The translations under genes were made by a program, and so were the position numbers. Below are positions 43,527-52,795 of a stretch of 64,000 bases of DNA, in pieces. Below the pieces are notes generated by a model. It had not been told where the DNA came from. It worked only from the letters and a program-made list of their open reading frames with translations, and made no database searches. The DNA is from Paenibacillus dendritiformis. Lineage in GTDB: Bacteria > Bacillota > Bacilli > Paenibacillales > Paenibacillaceae. Where the stretch lies: positions 3,898,001-3,962,000 of the forward strand of contig NZ_OX216966.1 in the NCBI RefSeq assembly GCF_945605565.1, written 5' to 3'. Position 1 is the first letter of the stretch, and each line of letters opens with the position of its first letter.

Positions 43527-43690
43527 TCAGGGATCGTCAATCTCAAAAGGGTTGTCTAAATGTTCCAACAACAGGCCTGAGCATACCGGCCTTGCACAGC
43601 ATCAACGATAAAATCGGCTGGATAACATGATCCGTGCGCCCTCCGATGATAAAATGGACTGTATTATGATGGCTTGAGAGGAGGATCTTA

Positions 43691-44635
43691 ATGAATCCGA
43701 TACCAACGATGCTGAAGGCGCATTATGATATCGTCAGGGCGGACGTCTTCCCGCAGCAAGGCGGATGGTCCGCGCTTGCCTATAAAGTAAGTACGGCGGA
43801 ACGTGCCTATTTCTTGAAAGTGTATGACAAGAGCAGGGCATCGACTCCAAAATGGACGGCTCTGATTGATCACTATGTGCCTATCTTGTTGTGGCTCTTG
43901 CAGCATAGCGGCTTGAAGGGGAAAATCCCCGTGCCGCTGCTAACCAATCACGGCCATTATCAATGCGAAAATGAAACTGGGATCTATCTGCTGTATGAAT
44001 ATATTCACGGGGACACCATTGGCGATAACGTGTTGACGAGGGAGCAAGTCAGCCAGCTTGCGGACATCATGGCGGAGCTTCATCGCTACGGCGAAGAAAT
44101 TCCTATAGATACGGATGCGGTGAAGGAAGATTTTCAGCTTCCGTTTCTGCAGCCGCTGACGAACATGCTGGATAAGGAATGGGCCAAGATTCCTAGCGAT
44201 GCACGGGAACGGCTCCGTCCTCATATCACGTCTATTCAAGGGCTGGCCTACAATGTTGAGAGGCTATCTGAACACTTGAGACACGGCAAGGTCAACATGG
44301 CCCTGTGCCATACCGATCTTCACCCCTGGAATATGATGCAATCCGGGCAGCAGCTGATGTTGATCGACTGGGAAGGCCTGAAGCTGGCGCCCGTGGAGGC
44401 AGACATGATGTTTTTAGTTAATGAACCCTTCTTTGAACCATTTATGGGCATATACCGGAAGCGCCATCCCGATTATGCCGTCAACGCCGACGCATTGCAA
44501 TTCTATCAAGGCAGACGCAAGTTAGAGGATATTTGGGAATTTCTCGAACAGCTTGTGTATGACGTCCAAGAGGCGCCGCAAAGAGAGGCTGCCTTAAACC
44601 ATTTGTCCCAAGAACTGCAACAGATAAATAGTTGA
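43691..44635 (+). CDS. Aminoglycoside phosphotransferase-family kinase
   Basis: A 314-residue kinase-fold protein. LAYKVSTAERAYFLKVYD holds the ATP-binding Lys, CHTDLHPWNMM near residue 210 is the Brenner motif (catalytic D and metal N), and LIDWEGLKLAP the metal-binding Asp. It phosphorylates a small molecule, possibly an antibiotic, or is a homoserine/choline kinase-like enzyme. GAGGATC precedes the ATG. It stands alone, and nothing in the neighbourhood shows the substrate. Confidence 0.85.
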   Translation: MNPIPTMLKAHYDIVRADVFPQQGGWSALAYKVSTAERAYFLKVYDKSRASTPKWTALIDHYVPILLWLLQHSGLKGKIPVPLLTNHGHYQCENETGIYLLYEYIHGDTIGDNVLTREQVSQLADIMAELHRYGEEIPIDTDAVKEDFQLPFLQPLTNMLDKEWAKIPSDARERLRPHITSIQGLAYNVERLSEHLRHGKVNMALCHTDLHPWNMMQSGQQLMLIDWEGLKLAPVEADMMFLVNEPFFEPFMGIYRKRHPDYAVNADALQFYQGRRKLEDIWEFLEQLVYDVQEAPQREAALNHLSQELQQINS

Positions 44636-44855
44636 TTTTTTCCGATCCTCTTGATAAGAAGGCGTGCGGGTAACGTTACATCACCTTGTATCGTGGAATG
44701 ATGTATTTCCATAAACCATGTCCAAATAGTGCGCTTATGAAGCTTGAAGGAATAGAACAGCAGAAGCGGGAGCCCTCCTTTATAACTTCTTCACAACTTG
44801 CAAATACGTTCTTCATATCTCTCCTTTATATTATAACCATAAGGAGGAGATACTA

Positions 44856-45122
44856 ATGAAAAAAGTATGGCTAGGCATAGCAACCGTGGTCTTGGTTATG
44901 GGAATTGGAACAGCTGGCGCATATGCTGCATCAGGCGACAACAATACCGGCGGCGACCGCAGCTTCTTTGAACAGATGCTGCCGCACGCGAAGCAAATGC
45001 ATCCCGAGCTCTCCGATCAACAAATTGAGCAGATGTATAATAGCTGCCATAATGGCAATGGCATGGGACGGGGAATGATGAACAATTCTCAATGGCGCGG
45101 CAGTATGATGAATTTCAATTAA
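44856..45122 (+). CDS. Small exported Met-rich protein (CpxP/Spy-like candidate)
   Basis: An 88-residue protein with a clear signal peptide ending AYAA near residue 26. The mature part has HPELSDQQIEQMYNSCH, close to the LTxxQ motif of CpxP/Spy chaperones, and a Met/Gly/Asn-rich tail (GNGMGRGMMNNSQWRGSMM). AAGGAGG is eight bases before the ATG. It lies 68 bases before a two-component system and may be its sensor's partner or target. Confidence 0.65.
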   Translation: MKKVWLGIATVVLVMGIGTAGAYAASGDNNTGGDRSFFEQMLPHAKQMHPELSDQQIEQMYNSCHNGNGMGRGMMNNSQWRGSMMNFN

Positions 45123-45190
45123 TACTGTGCTATGATAGGCCTCGCGAATATCGCTAGGCCTATCTTTTATATATGGTGAGGTTGATACGT

Positions 45191-45898
45191 ATGGACCGTG
45201 CAAAAATATTGATTGTGGATGATGAGGCGGATATCCTTCAGGTGATTAAAGCCTATCTGGAGAAAAATGAGTATCTGGTGTATGAGGCGGATACCGGGAA
45301 GGGAGCGCTGAGTCTATGGGAGTATCTGCAGCCAGATCTGATCATATTGGACTTGATGCTGCCTGACATGTCCGGCGAAGAAGTCTGCAGAACTATCCGT
45401 AAGACATCCAACGTTCCCATCCTGATGCTGACCGCCAAAAGCAGTGAGGATGATATGGTGAATGGAATTCTGATCGGCGCCGACGATTATATTATGAAGC
45501 CGTTCAGCCCGAGAGAGCTGGTTGTGCGCGTGATTAGCTTGTTACGCAGAGCGCAGCTTCCCGTTGCGCCACAGCAAGAAAAGTCTCTTTCCTTCGGCAA
45601 CAACCATCTGACCATTGATTCCCATCGGCATGAAGTAAAAGTCAGGGGAGAACTTGTCTCACTCACTCCCATTGAATTCAAATTGCTTGAGCTTCTGGCG
45701 AAGCATCCCAAGCGAGCGTTCAGCCGCTTGGAACTCGTTAATCTTGTCCAAGGGGACACATTTGAGGGATTTGAGCGCACGATCGATGTTCATATTAAAA
45801 ACATCCGCCAAAAAATAGGGGATAACCCAAGAAAACCGACATTTATTGCGACGGTTTTTGGCGTCGGTTATAAATTCCAGGTGAATCCGGATGAATAA
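45191..45898 (+). CDS. OmpR-family response regulator
   Basis: A 235-residue regulator: receiver with DDEAD, phosphorylation site D54 in LDLMLPDMSG, LTAKSSEDD and KPFSPREL; winged helix from about 135, ending ATVFGVGYKF. The ATG at 45191 is preferred over the GTG at 45173, with GAGG nine bases upstream. Its stop overlaps the kinase start. It likely controls the Met-rich exported protein gene and others. Confidence 0.92.
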   Translation: MDRAKILIVDDEADILQVIKAYLEKNEYLVYEADTGKGALSLWEYLQPDLIILDLMLPDMSGEEVCRTIRKTSNVPILMLTAKSSEDDMVNGILIGADDYIMKPFSPRELVVRVISLLRRAQLPVAPQQEKSLSFGNNHLTIDSHRHEVKVRGELVSLTPIEFKLLELLAKHPKRAFSRLELVNLVQGDTFEGFERTIDVHIKNIRQKIGDNPRKPTFIATVFGVGYKFQVNPDE

Positions 45899-47249
45899 GG
45901 GCGGACTTCGGAAAAAGCTGTTGTTGTCGCATATCGGGGTCGCGCTCACATCGCTGCTTACCATTACGATCCTTGTCTATTTGGTCATGACTTTTGCCTT
46001 CGGCCAGTATATGAAGAAGCAGCAGCAAGCAGAAGCCGACATGCTAATTAATGATTTGGAGGCCTCCTATAACGCGGAAGCAGGCGGGTGGGCGATGGGC
46101 TCACTCATGCAGATTTCCCATCAAGCCATGCACCGCAATTATAACGTCAAAATCTACGATGCCACGAACCGATTGATCTGGGATACGAGCAAAATGGGAA
46201 TGATGATGCACACTTCTCCGGGAGCAGGATTCAGCGAGCACGATAATGTCTTTTCCCGAAATATGATGAAAAACGGGCAAAAAATCGGCATGATCGAAAT
46301 TCAAGGAATCGAGAGCGCCTTTGCCTCGCAAAATCAAGAGTTCCTGCGGTTGTTTAACTCTTTATTATGGGGTGCACTCCTTATTGTGATTGTTGGCGTC
46401 TCGCTCTTCAGCGTCCTGATGGCGAACAGCTTAAGCCGGCCTCTCCTGCGAATTAAGCAGATTGCCACCCGAATGAGAACAGGGGACTTGTCTTCACGGG
46501 TTGCCCTGGCGAACCCTGCAACCGAAATCGACGAGGTGGGCTTGGCGTTGAATCATCTGGCGGATGCCCTGGAGCAGCAGGATAAGCTGCGCAAAAATTT
46601 GACTGCGGATATCGCCCATGAATTGCGCACTCCGTTAGCCACGATTCAAAGCCATATCGAAGCATTCCAGGATGGGGTGTGGCAAGCGACGCCTGACAAG
46701 CTGGAAGTATGCCATGAGCAAGTGATCCGATTGGTGAAGCTCATCCATGATCTTGAAAAATTAACGGCGGTTGAGAATCCGATGCTGCAGCTGCAAAAAA
46801 ATGAAGTGTGCCTGAATGAAGTTATCCGGGATTCCGTAAACACGGTAACCGGGCAGTTTGAAGATAAACATATTTCCATTGATATACAGCAAGACCAAGC
46901 TGTCTTTTTGACCGGCGATTATGGAAGGCTCGTTCAAGTTTTTGTGAACCTGCTGAATAACGCCTATAAATATACGAACGAGGGCAGTATCCGTGTCGTT
47001 ATTTCCGAAGAGCCGTCTTATGCGAAGGTCACCATTACGGATACGGGAACAGGCATCGCTCCAGAGGAGCTGCCGTTTATATTTGAACGATTTTATCGGG
47101 GCGAGAAATCCCGAAATCGCAAAACCGGCGGAGCCGGGATCGGGCTGGCCATCGTAAAAGCGATCGTCGAAGCGCATGGAGGGAGTATTGAGGCCGCAAG
47201 CGCGGTGGGCCAAGGCAGCGAGTTCTCTGTTCGCCTTCCCAAACAATAG
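45891..47249 (+). CDS. Sensor histidine kinase with extracytoplasmic domain
   Basis: A 452-residue kinase. Helices at about 15-40 and 155-180 enclose an outside domain of some 115 residues rich in Met and His (SLMQISHQAMHRN, SKMGMMMHTSPG, NMMKNG). HAMP follows (SRPLLRIKQIATRM), then HisKA with H243 in IAHELRTPLA, and HATPase motifs NLLNNAYKYT, DTGTGIAPEE and GAGIGLAI. The Met/His content of the sensor echoes the small exported protein upstream, so a metal such as copper is a possible signal. The start overlaps the regulator gene. Confidence 0.92.
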   Translation: MNKGGLRKKLLLSHIGVALTSLLTITILVYLVMTFAFGQYMKKQQQAEADMLINDLEASYNAEAGGWAMGSLMQISHQAMHRNYNVKIYDATNRLIWDTSKMGMMMHTSPGAGFSEHDNVFSRNMMKNGQKIGMIEIQGIESAFASQNQEFLRLFNSLLWGALLIVIVGVSLFSVLMANSLSRPLLRIKQIATRMRTGDLSSRVALANPATEIDEVGLALNHLADALEQQDKLRKNLTADIAHELRTPLATIQSHIEAFQDGVWQATPDKLEVCHEQVIRLVKLIHDLEKLTAVENPMLQLQKNEVCLNEVIRDSVNTVTGQFEDKHISIDIQQDQAVFLTGDYGRLVQVFVNLLNNAYKYTNEGSIRVVISEEPSYAKVTITDTGTGIAPEELPFIFERFYRGEKSRNRKTGGAGIGLAIVKAIVEAHGGSIEAASAVGQGSEFSVRLPKQ

Positions 47250-47289
47250 TTAACGGTATAAAGTAACATTTGTGGAGAGAGAATATAGC

Positions 47290-47976
47290 ATGTTTGAACA
47301 AACCGTTCTGAAAGGAAATTGTGAAAACATGTTCCCGAAGAAAATGTTGCTGCTCCCCCTCGTTTTCGTCACTTTACTGGTCTTGTCCGGGTACCGTACG
47401 GAAGCAGGCCACTTGCCGGAGACTGAGAATCGAGCGATCATAGAGGCACTCCGGAACGGCGGCTACATCCTGTATATGCGGCACGGCGAAGCGACGATGG
47501 GCCAAGATTTTCCGCATGTGATCTTTGACGACTGCGGAACGCAAAGAAATTTGAGCGAAGAAGGCAAAAGGCAGGCCCGGGAGATAGGCCAGATGATTAA
47601 CAAACTAAACATACCGATTCAATATCCCGTATGGACAAGTCCTTATTGCCGTGCTCGAGATACGGCCCGGATTGCATTTGGGAGCCAGAACGTCAAAGTG
47701 ATTCCCCTTTTGGCTGACATCGTAAAAGTAAGCACTCAAGATGTACCGGTCGAAGAAAAGCAAAACATTGTTGCAAACATTAGTAGAGTTCTGGAAATCG
47801 CTCCCGCTCGCGGCTCTAATCAAATCATCATCGGACACAGTTTTCCTGCCGGTACGGCGTTGGGCGAGATTCCGAATATGGGTACGGCCGTAATTAAATC
47901 AAGAGGGCAGGGGAATGGTTATGAAGTAGCACGAATAATGAGCCTAGAAGAGTTCATGAAGCTTCAATCATATTGA
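47290..47976 (+). CDS. Histidine phosphatase family protein, exported or membrane-anchored
   Basis: A 228-residue member of the branch-2-like phosphoglycerate mutase superfamily. YMRHGEA carries the catalytic RHG, WTSPYCRARDTA the second Arg, and IIGHSF the late His. A hydrophobic segment KMLLLPLVFVTLLVLSGY near the start is a signal or anchor. The start is uncertain between ATG 47290 (GGAGAG upstream), ATG 47329 (AAAGGAA upstream, which puts the signal peptide at the very front) and GTG 47272. Related Bacillus proteins are called Ais/PhoE-like; the substrate is not known. Confidence 0.82.
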   Translation: MFEQTVLKGNCENMFPKKMLLLPLVFVTLLVLSGYRTEAGHLPETENRAIIEALRNGGYILYMRHGEATMGQDFPHVIFDDCGTQRNLSEEGKRQAREIGQMINKLNIPIQYPVWTSPYCRARDTARIAFGSQNVKVIPLLADIVKVSTQDVPVEEKQNIVANISRVLEIAPARGSNQIIIGHSFPAGTALGEIPNMGTAVIKSRGQGNGYEVARIMSLEEFMKLQSY

Positions 47977-48238
47977 ACTAGACGATACATGTGCAATGCA
48001 ACCCTCACTTCCGACAAGGTGGGGGCTATTTGCATTCGCAAAAAATCATCCCTATTAAATTGAAGCGTAAATCGTTTATTCGAATCTGGAATCAGGAGTA
48101 ACGAATAGACAGTATGTATTTGGGCTCCAAATACGAGGGGAAAATGTTCAGCTCGTTCAACCACTGTAATAATATTGCTGGATATGGAGTACACATCTTA
48201 ATATCACAGAGAGACCATGGTGAAAGGACTCGATAGTT

Positions 48239-49462
48239 TTGAAAGCGGTACAGTTTAATGTCGGCAAACCACAGTATGTCTTGTGTAAAGCGCTAGGGTC
48301 GCTTATTCCATCCATATATATTGGACGATTATCATGCACTCGTTATCGGGACGTCCCTGAACCGAAGCTGCCCGATGAAGAATGGGTACGAGTTAAAGTA
48401 AAATACGGCGGAATTTGCGGCAGCGATCTGAACCTTATTTTTCTTCACGACAGCCCGGCAACCTCTCCATTTGCTTCCTTTCCCTTCACCATCGGGCATG
48501 AAGTGGTCGGCGTAATCGATGAAGTGGGGCAGAGTGTGTCTGGTATTCAACGAGGGGAACGAGTGATAGTCGATCCGATCTTATCATGTATGGCAAGGGG
48601 ATTCCATGAACCTTGCCCGGCGTGCCGACGAGGTGACTTGAGTCTCTGCGAACGCATGGCTTCGGGGCCCATCTCTCCCGGACTGCTTATCGGAGCCTGC
48701 CGGGATACGGGGGGAAGCTGGAGCCCGTATCTGGTCGCTCACCACAGTCAAATCTTCAAAGTGCCCGCTAATGTCAGTGATCGGAATGCAATCATGACCG
48801 ATCCGTTTGCTACTGCGTTGCATGCGATAATGCGGGATCCGCCGCGCGAGAATGATACAGTACTCGTGATTGGAGCAGGAGTTATCGGCATTTGCGTGGT
48901 AGCAGCCCTGCGTGCCCTTGGTTATTCCAATCGAATCATTGCATTGGCGAAGCATCCTTTTCAGATGAAAATGGCCCGGCTGTATGGAGCCAGCGAGATT
49001 TTTCAATTGACATCCGGTTCCGAATGTTATGAACAATTGGCTCAACTCCTCGGCGCTAAGGTATTGACACCTCTCTTCGGCAAACCTGTCATACAGGGAG
49101 GGGCAGATATTACCTACGAGTGTGTGGGCAGGGATCGAAGCATTGATGATGCCTTGCGTTTGACGAAGAGCGGCGGGAAGGTAAAGCTCTTGGGAGTGGC
49201 GAGTTTCCCTCGTGGCGTCGATTGGACTCCAATCTGGCTGAACGAATTGGAAATCCAAGGGAGCTTCGCCGTCAGTACGGAAAAATTCGGGGAGAAGCGG
49301 CCTCGTACTTATGCTCTGGCATTGGACTTGATGAGTTCGGGCAAAATCGACCTTGCTCCCTTGGTAACCCACCAATTCCCGTTGGATCAATATCGACAGG
49401 CCATTGCGACTGCTTCAGGCAAAGGAAAATCAAAGGCGATGAAAGTTGTCTTTGAACTATGA
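48239..49462 (+). CDS. Zinc-dependent medium-chain alcohol dehydrogenase
   Basis: A 407-residue MDR protein. Catalytic zinc ligands are in GGICGSDLN and IGHEVVG; the structural zinc lobe is CMARGFHEPCPACRRGDLSLC, in order with four Cys but an extended first spacing; the NAD loop is GAGVIGICVVA near 215. The first 40 residues (VLCKALGSLIPSIYIG) are unlike usual members. TTG start with AAAGGA upstream. It lies 13 bases before the aldolase-like gene, so both may act on one polyol or sugar-like metabolite. Confidence 0.85.
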   Translation: MKAVQFNVGKPQYVLCKALGSLIPSIYIGRLSCTRYRDVPEPKLPDEEWVRVKVKYGGICGSDLNLIFLHDSPATSPFASFPFTIGHEVVGVIDEVGQSVSGIQRGERVIVDPILSCMARGFHEPCPACRRGDLSLCERMASGPISPGLLIGACRDTGGSWSPYLVAHHSQIFKVPANVSDRNAIMTDPFATALHAIMRDPPRENDTVLVIGAGVIGICVVAALRALGYSNRIIALAKHPFQMKMARLYGASEIFQLTSGSECYEQLAQLLGAKVLTPLFGKPVIQGGADITYECVGRDRSIDDALRLTKSGGKVKLLGVASFPRGVDWTPIWLNELEIQGSFAVSTEKFGEKRPRTYALALDLMSSGKIDLAPLVTHQFPLDQYRQAIATASGKGKSKAMKVVFEL

Positions 49463-49475
49463 AGGGGGAACACAT

Positions 49476-50564
49476 ATGAATTTCTCCATTGCAGGTGAAT
49501 TGAAAAGCCCAGCTTTGAAGTGGTTTGCAGCCGGATTGAAAAGAGAACTGATCGATAATGGATACCATTATTGCAAGGAACCTGTCAATGATATCCGTTT
49601 TGTATTGAATTTCGTGGACACCAACCAATTAAAACCTTTTCGCAGAAAAGCACAAGCTACCTACTCCGTAGCGATTGCCGAAACCTATGAGCTTCCCCAT
49701 GACATTTTGAAGTCAGCTTACCCCATACTCATTCGCACGCTTTCCAATCTGTTGATTTATATCATACATACTCGGGATGGGCAATGTAACACGTATTTCA
49801 TCACGCTCGAACAAGGATGTTATCTTGTGCCGTTTGAACAAAATAACGATGAATTGTTTTTCGGCAAGGTGATGGAAAGATTACATCCCTTAGCATCCTC
49901 CCGGTTAGTCATTAATAATGAGTTCCACCACGATCTCCCTCCAGATTTATGGGATGGGGACGAAATAACGGCCCAGATACACGAAGCAGGCAAAAAATTG
50001 GATGCCCTGAACCTTTTACCGGCCCCTTTTCCTCTCGAGGAACTCCTGTCGCCCCAAGATTTACGGCATGTCAAACGGCTATACGGAATCGGCGGATTGA
50101 GTTATGGCAATCTGAGCGCACGCAAAGACGGCCAGCAATTCTGGATGAGCGGAAGCGGTGTAAACAAGGGGGATATGAGAATCATCGGACGGGATATCCT
50201 CTTGGTCATGGGCTACAATGCCGAACGGACGGCTATGCTGCTAAATGTGCCGCCGAATATAAAGCCTCATCGGGTATCCGTCGATGCCATCGAACACTGG
50301 ATGATTTATAGGCAGCACCCGGAAGTGGGGGCGATCGTCCATGTTCATGCATGGATTAATGGAATTCCATCCACAGAAATCAATTACCCTTGCGGGACGT
50401 GGGAATTGGCACAAGCCGTATCCGATCTGGTGAATCGATCGGAAGATCCGACAAGAGCCATTATCGGGTTGAAGAACCACGGTTTAACGATTACGGGTCC
50501 TGATCTTGATGACATTTTTCAACGTATTGAGGGGCGTATCGTCCAACAAGTCCCTATGACATAG
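49476..50564 (+). CDS. Class II aldolase/adducin-fold protein with an extra N-terminal domain
   Basis: A 362-residue protein. Residues 185-360 match the class II aldolase/adducin fold: LSYGNLSARKDGQQFWMSGSG (part), GAIVHVHAWIN with the metal His pair, and GLKNHGLTITG with the third His. Residues 1-175 (IAGELKSPALKWFAAGLKRE..., LIRTLSNLLIYIIHTRDG) are a domain I do not recognise. AAGGGGG precedes the ATG. It follows the dehydrogenase gene and ends at a strong terminator. Aldol cleavage, epimerisation or dehydration are all possible. Confidence 0.78.
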   Translation: MNFSIAGELKSPALKWFAAGLKRELIDNGYHYCKEPVNDIRFVLNFVDTNQLKPFRRKAQATYSVAIAETYELPHDILKSAYPILIRTLSNLLIYIIHTRDGQCNTYFITLEQGCYLVPFEQNNDELFFGKVMERLHPLASSRLVINNEFHHDLPPDLWDGDEITAQIHEAGKKLDALNLLPAPFPLEELLSPQDLRHVKRLYGIGGLSYGNLSARKDGQQFWMSGSGVNKGDMRIIGRDILLVMGYNAERTAMLLNVPPNIKPHRVSVDAIEHWMIYRQHPEVGAIVHVHAWINGIPSTEINYPCGTWELAQAVSDLVNRSEDPTRAIIGLKNHGLTITGPDLDDIFQRIEGRIVQQVPMT

Positions 50565-50586
50565 GACCATTACGGTTCATCCCGAT

Positions 50587-50615
50587 CCATGAGAACAAGC
50601 TTCTCATGGTTTTTT
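50587..50615 (+). terminator. Terminator of the dehydrogenase/aldolase operon
   Basis: CCATGAGAA-CAAGC-TTCTCATGG followed by six T. Confidence 0.88.
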
Positions 50616-50635
50616 GTGTTCAGCCATGCGAGAAA

Positions 50636-51505
50636 TCAAAGACGTGAACCTAACCATTGAAAAACGGATTCAATCGCTTCATCCTTGCGATGTTCATTCA
50701 ATGGGCAGTGACCGACATCTTCGAACAGAATGGAATGTTTATCGCTTGCAGGAATCGATTGCATAAATAACTCTATATGTTTCGAATCTGCCACGGAATC
50801 CTGCAGGCCATACAGGCACAAGGTCGGTACCCGAAATTGATTGACTTCCGTTAAAGCCTGGGCTCCGTGGCGCAATAATTCCGTGATCCAACGTGGAGTG
50901 TACTGCACCGTAGTTGACGGATCGCTCAAAAGTTCAGAAGTCCAGCTCGGCAAATACGCTTGTAACCAACGCAACTTTTTTAAGGATTCATTCCATCTGA
51001 TTAATTCAAGCGGAAAGCTCGGTGTTAGTCTTGAAAAAAGCTGAGCGCATTTGCGAAAAAAGTAGGGAATCCTCGTATGTATTCCTAATGCAGGGGACGA
51101 TAATATGACCCCGGCCAATTTATCGATCGCCATAGTGAAGTGCTGAACATATCGAATGATGATCAGACCGCCTAAACTATGACCAAAAAGATAGATGGGG
51201 ATTTGCGGAAATTGCTTATTAAAGTAATCTATCAATTGATCCAGGTCATCCAAGTAAGTATAAAACTGATGTATGTGACCGGGCTGGCCATCGGATTGTC
51301 CGAACCCCCGAAGGTCGGGAGCGACAAAAGCAAATTGCCTATTTGCGCTTTCTTCACCGATGTCAAAATAACGGCTGGAATCCTCTCCTGCGCCATGAAT
51401 AAAAAGCAAGAGGCCACGAGGATTCATCGGAAACCAAGAGCGAAAATTCAGTTTGAAATTATGCTCTTTCAAATTATACGTGTTGATGTTGCAATCGTTA
51501 CCCAT
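50636..51505 (-). CDS. Alpha/beta hydrolase, monoacylglycerol-lipase-like
   Basis: A 289-residue serine hydrolase of the lysophospholipase/monoacylglycerol lipase type. LLLFIHGAGEDSSRYFD gives the HG oxyanion region, APDLRGFGQSDGQ the next loop, GHSLGG near 115 the nucleophile elbow, and VGHCPLNEH the His. AGGAGG is seven bases before the ATG at 51505. The gene follows the glycosyltransferase gene on the same strand, so it may trim or turn over the same lipid. Confidence 0.87.
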   Translation of the reverse strand: MGNDCNINTYNLKEHNFKLNFRSWFPMNPRGLLLFIHGAGEDSSRYFDIGEESANRQFAFVAPDLRGFGQSDGQPGHIHQFYTYLDDLDQLIDYFNKQFPQIPIYLFGHSLGGLIIIRYVQHFTMAIDKLAGVILSSPALGIHTRIPYFFRKCAQLFSRLTPSFPLELIRWNESLKKLRWLQAYLPSWTSELLSDPSTTVQYTPRWITELLRHGAQALTEVNQFRVPTLCLYGLQDSVADSKHIELFMQSIPASDKHSILFEDVGHCPLNEHRKDEAIESVFQWLGSRL

Positions 51506-51528
51506 GAAAGTCCTCCTGGTTCGTGTCA

Positions 51529-52641
51529 TTAGCTGAGAAGTTTCATAATCGATCGGGCTCCAGCAAGCGGATTGATTTTTTGCTGGTAATGTTCCATGTT
51601 GCTCTGCAGGAATTCGAATGGTTCAGGAGAAGAGAGCAGCTTCTGAATCCAATGGTCCACCTCATCCTGATGATTGATTCGGATCGCTAATTCCTGATTA
51701 ACCAAGCGATTGGAATTAAATTCTTCATGACCGGGAATCGGTTGGAAAATGAGCATCGGAACTCCTTTGCTCAAGGCTTCGAAGCACGTGAGTCCGCCTG
51801 GCTTGGTAATTAACAGATCTGCTGCATCCAGGAGCGTATCGATCATGTCGACAAAGCCCAAAATCATAATATGTTGATGCTGGAAGTGCGCGTTGCTTTG
51901 CAAGGCACACCTTAGCGACTCATTGTATCCGGTGCAGATCAATATCTGAACGAACTCCCTCCACTTGATAAGCGAATGGGCAAGTTCCTGAATTCCGCCC
52001 AGGCCCAATCCTCCCCCCATAATCATTACGGTAGGAAGATCTTTTAAACGCAATCTTCTTCTTGCCTCTTGCTTGTCTGTTTTATTCCAGAAATTCGACT
52101 TAATCGGTATTCCCGTCACCGCAATTCGATAATTCGGAATTCCCATCTGACGCAATTGTTGATGAACATCTTCGTCGGATACGAGATACAGATCCACCTC
52201 GGGTTGAACCCATACTCCGTGGGCGTGAAAATCGGTGATGACCGTGCAGAGGTTAATCGGATAGCCCCTTTTTTTTAACCGTGCAATGGAAGAACTGTTG
52301 AACGGATGCGTACAGATGACCAGATCCGGTCGGATTTGGTCCAACATTTGTTCCATGTTGCGATGAAATAACTGATAGATCGTGAACTGAAGCCATTGCG
52401 ATACAGGCTGATTTTGTTTCGACTCATAGATTTTTTTCCATAACAAAGGATACATCGTAATCAATTTCTTATACGAGCGAAACAAGATAGCCGTTCTCGT
52501 CGGATGAAGCATCTTGCCGATTTCAACAATTTGCGTATGAATGGACGGTTCCAACTGCGCAATGCCCTGCGCCAATGCTTCTGCCGCTTGGGTATGTCCA
52601 CTGCCAAACAGTTCGGAAAGGATTAATATCTTTTTTTGCAT
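51529..52641 (-). CDS. MGDG synthase/UgtP-like glycosyltransferase (second copy)
   Basis: A 370-residue GT28-type enzyme opening ILILSELFGSGHTQAAEAL, with GGGLGLGGIQELA near 190 and TKPGGLTCFEALSKG near 272, as in diacylglycerol glucosyltransferases. It is similar in plan to the gene at 28348 but clearly diverged. AAGGAGAGG precedes the ATG. The neighbours are a lipid hydrolase (same operon) and a diacylglycerol-kinase-like gene (divergent), which supports a role in membrane lipid head groups. Confidence 0.85.
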   Translation of the reverse strand: MQKKILILSELFGSGHTQAAEALAQGIAQLEPSIHTQIVEIGKMLHPTRTAILFRSYKKLITMYPLLWKKIYESKQNQPVSQWLQFTIYQLFHRNMEQMLDQIRPDLVICTHPFNSSSIARLKKRGYPINLCTVITDFHAHGVWVQPEVDLYLVSDEDVHQQLRQMGIPNYRIAVTGIPIKSNFWNKTDKQEARRRLRLKDLPTVMIMGGGLGLGGIQELAHSLIKWREFVQILICTGYNESLRCALQSNAHFQHQHIMILGFVDMIDTLLDAADLLITKPGGLTCFEALSKGVPMLIFQPIPGHEEFNSNRLVNQELAIRINHQDEVDHWIQKLLSSPEPFEFLQSNMEHYQQKINPLAGARSIMKLLS

Positions 52642-52795
52642 AATTCCTCTCCTTGCCCCTCAAGTTTCTATTTTATTTTGATACATCGAACGAAAATTAT
52701 ACATGATTTCGAAGATCGAATCCCGAGCCCTATCCTCTTGGTATACATGGCAAGCAATTCGGAAAAAGTGTAGATAGATGGATAGGGGGATTCGT

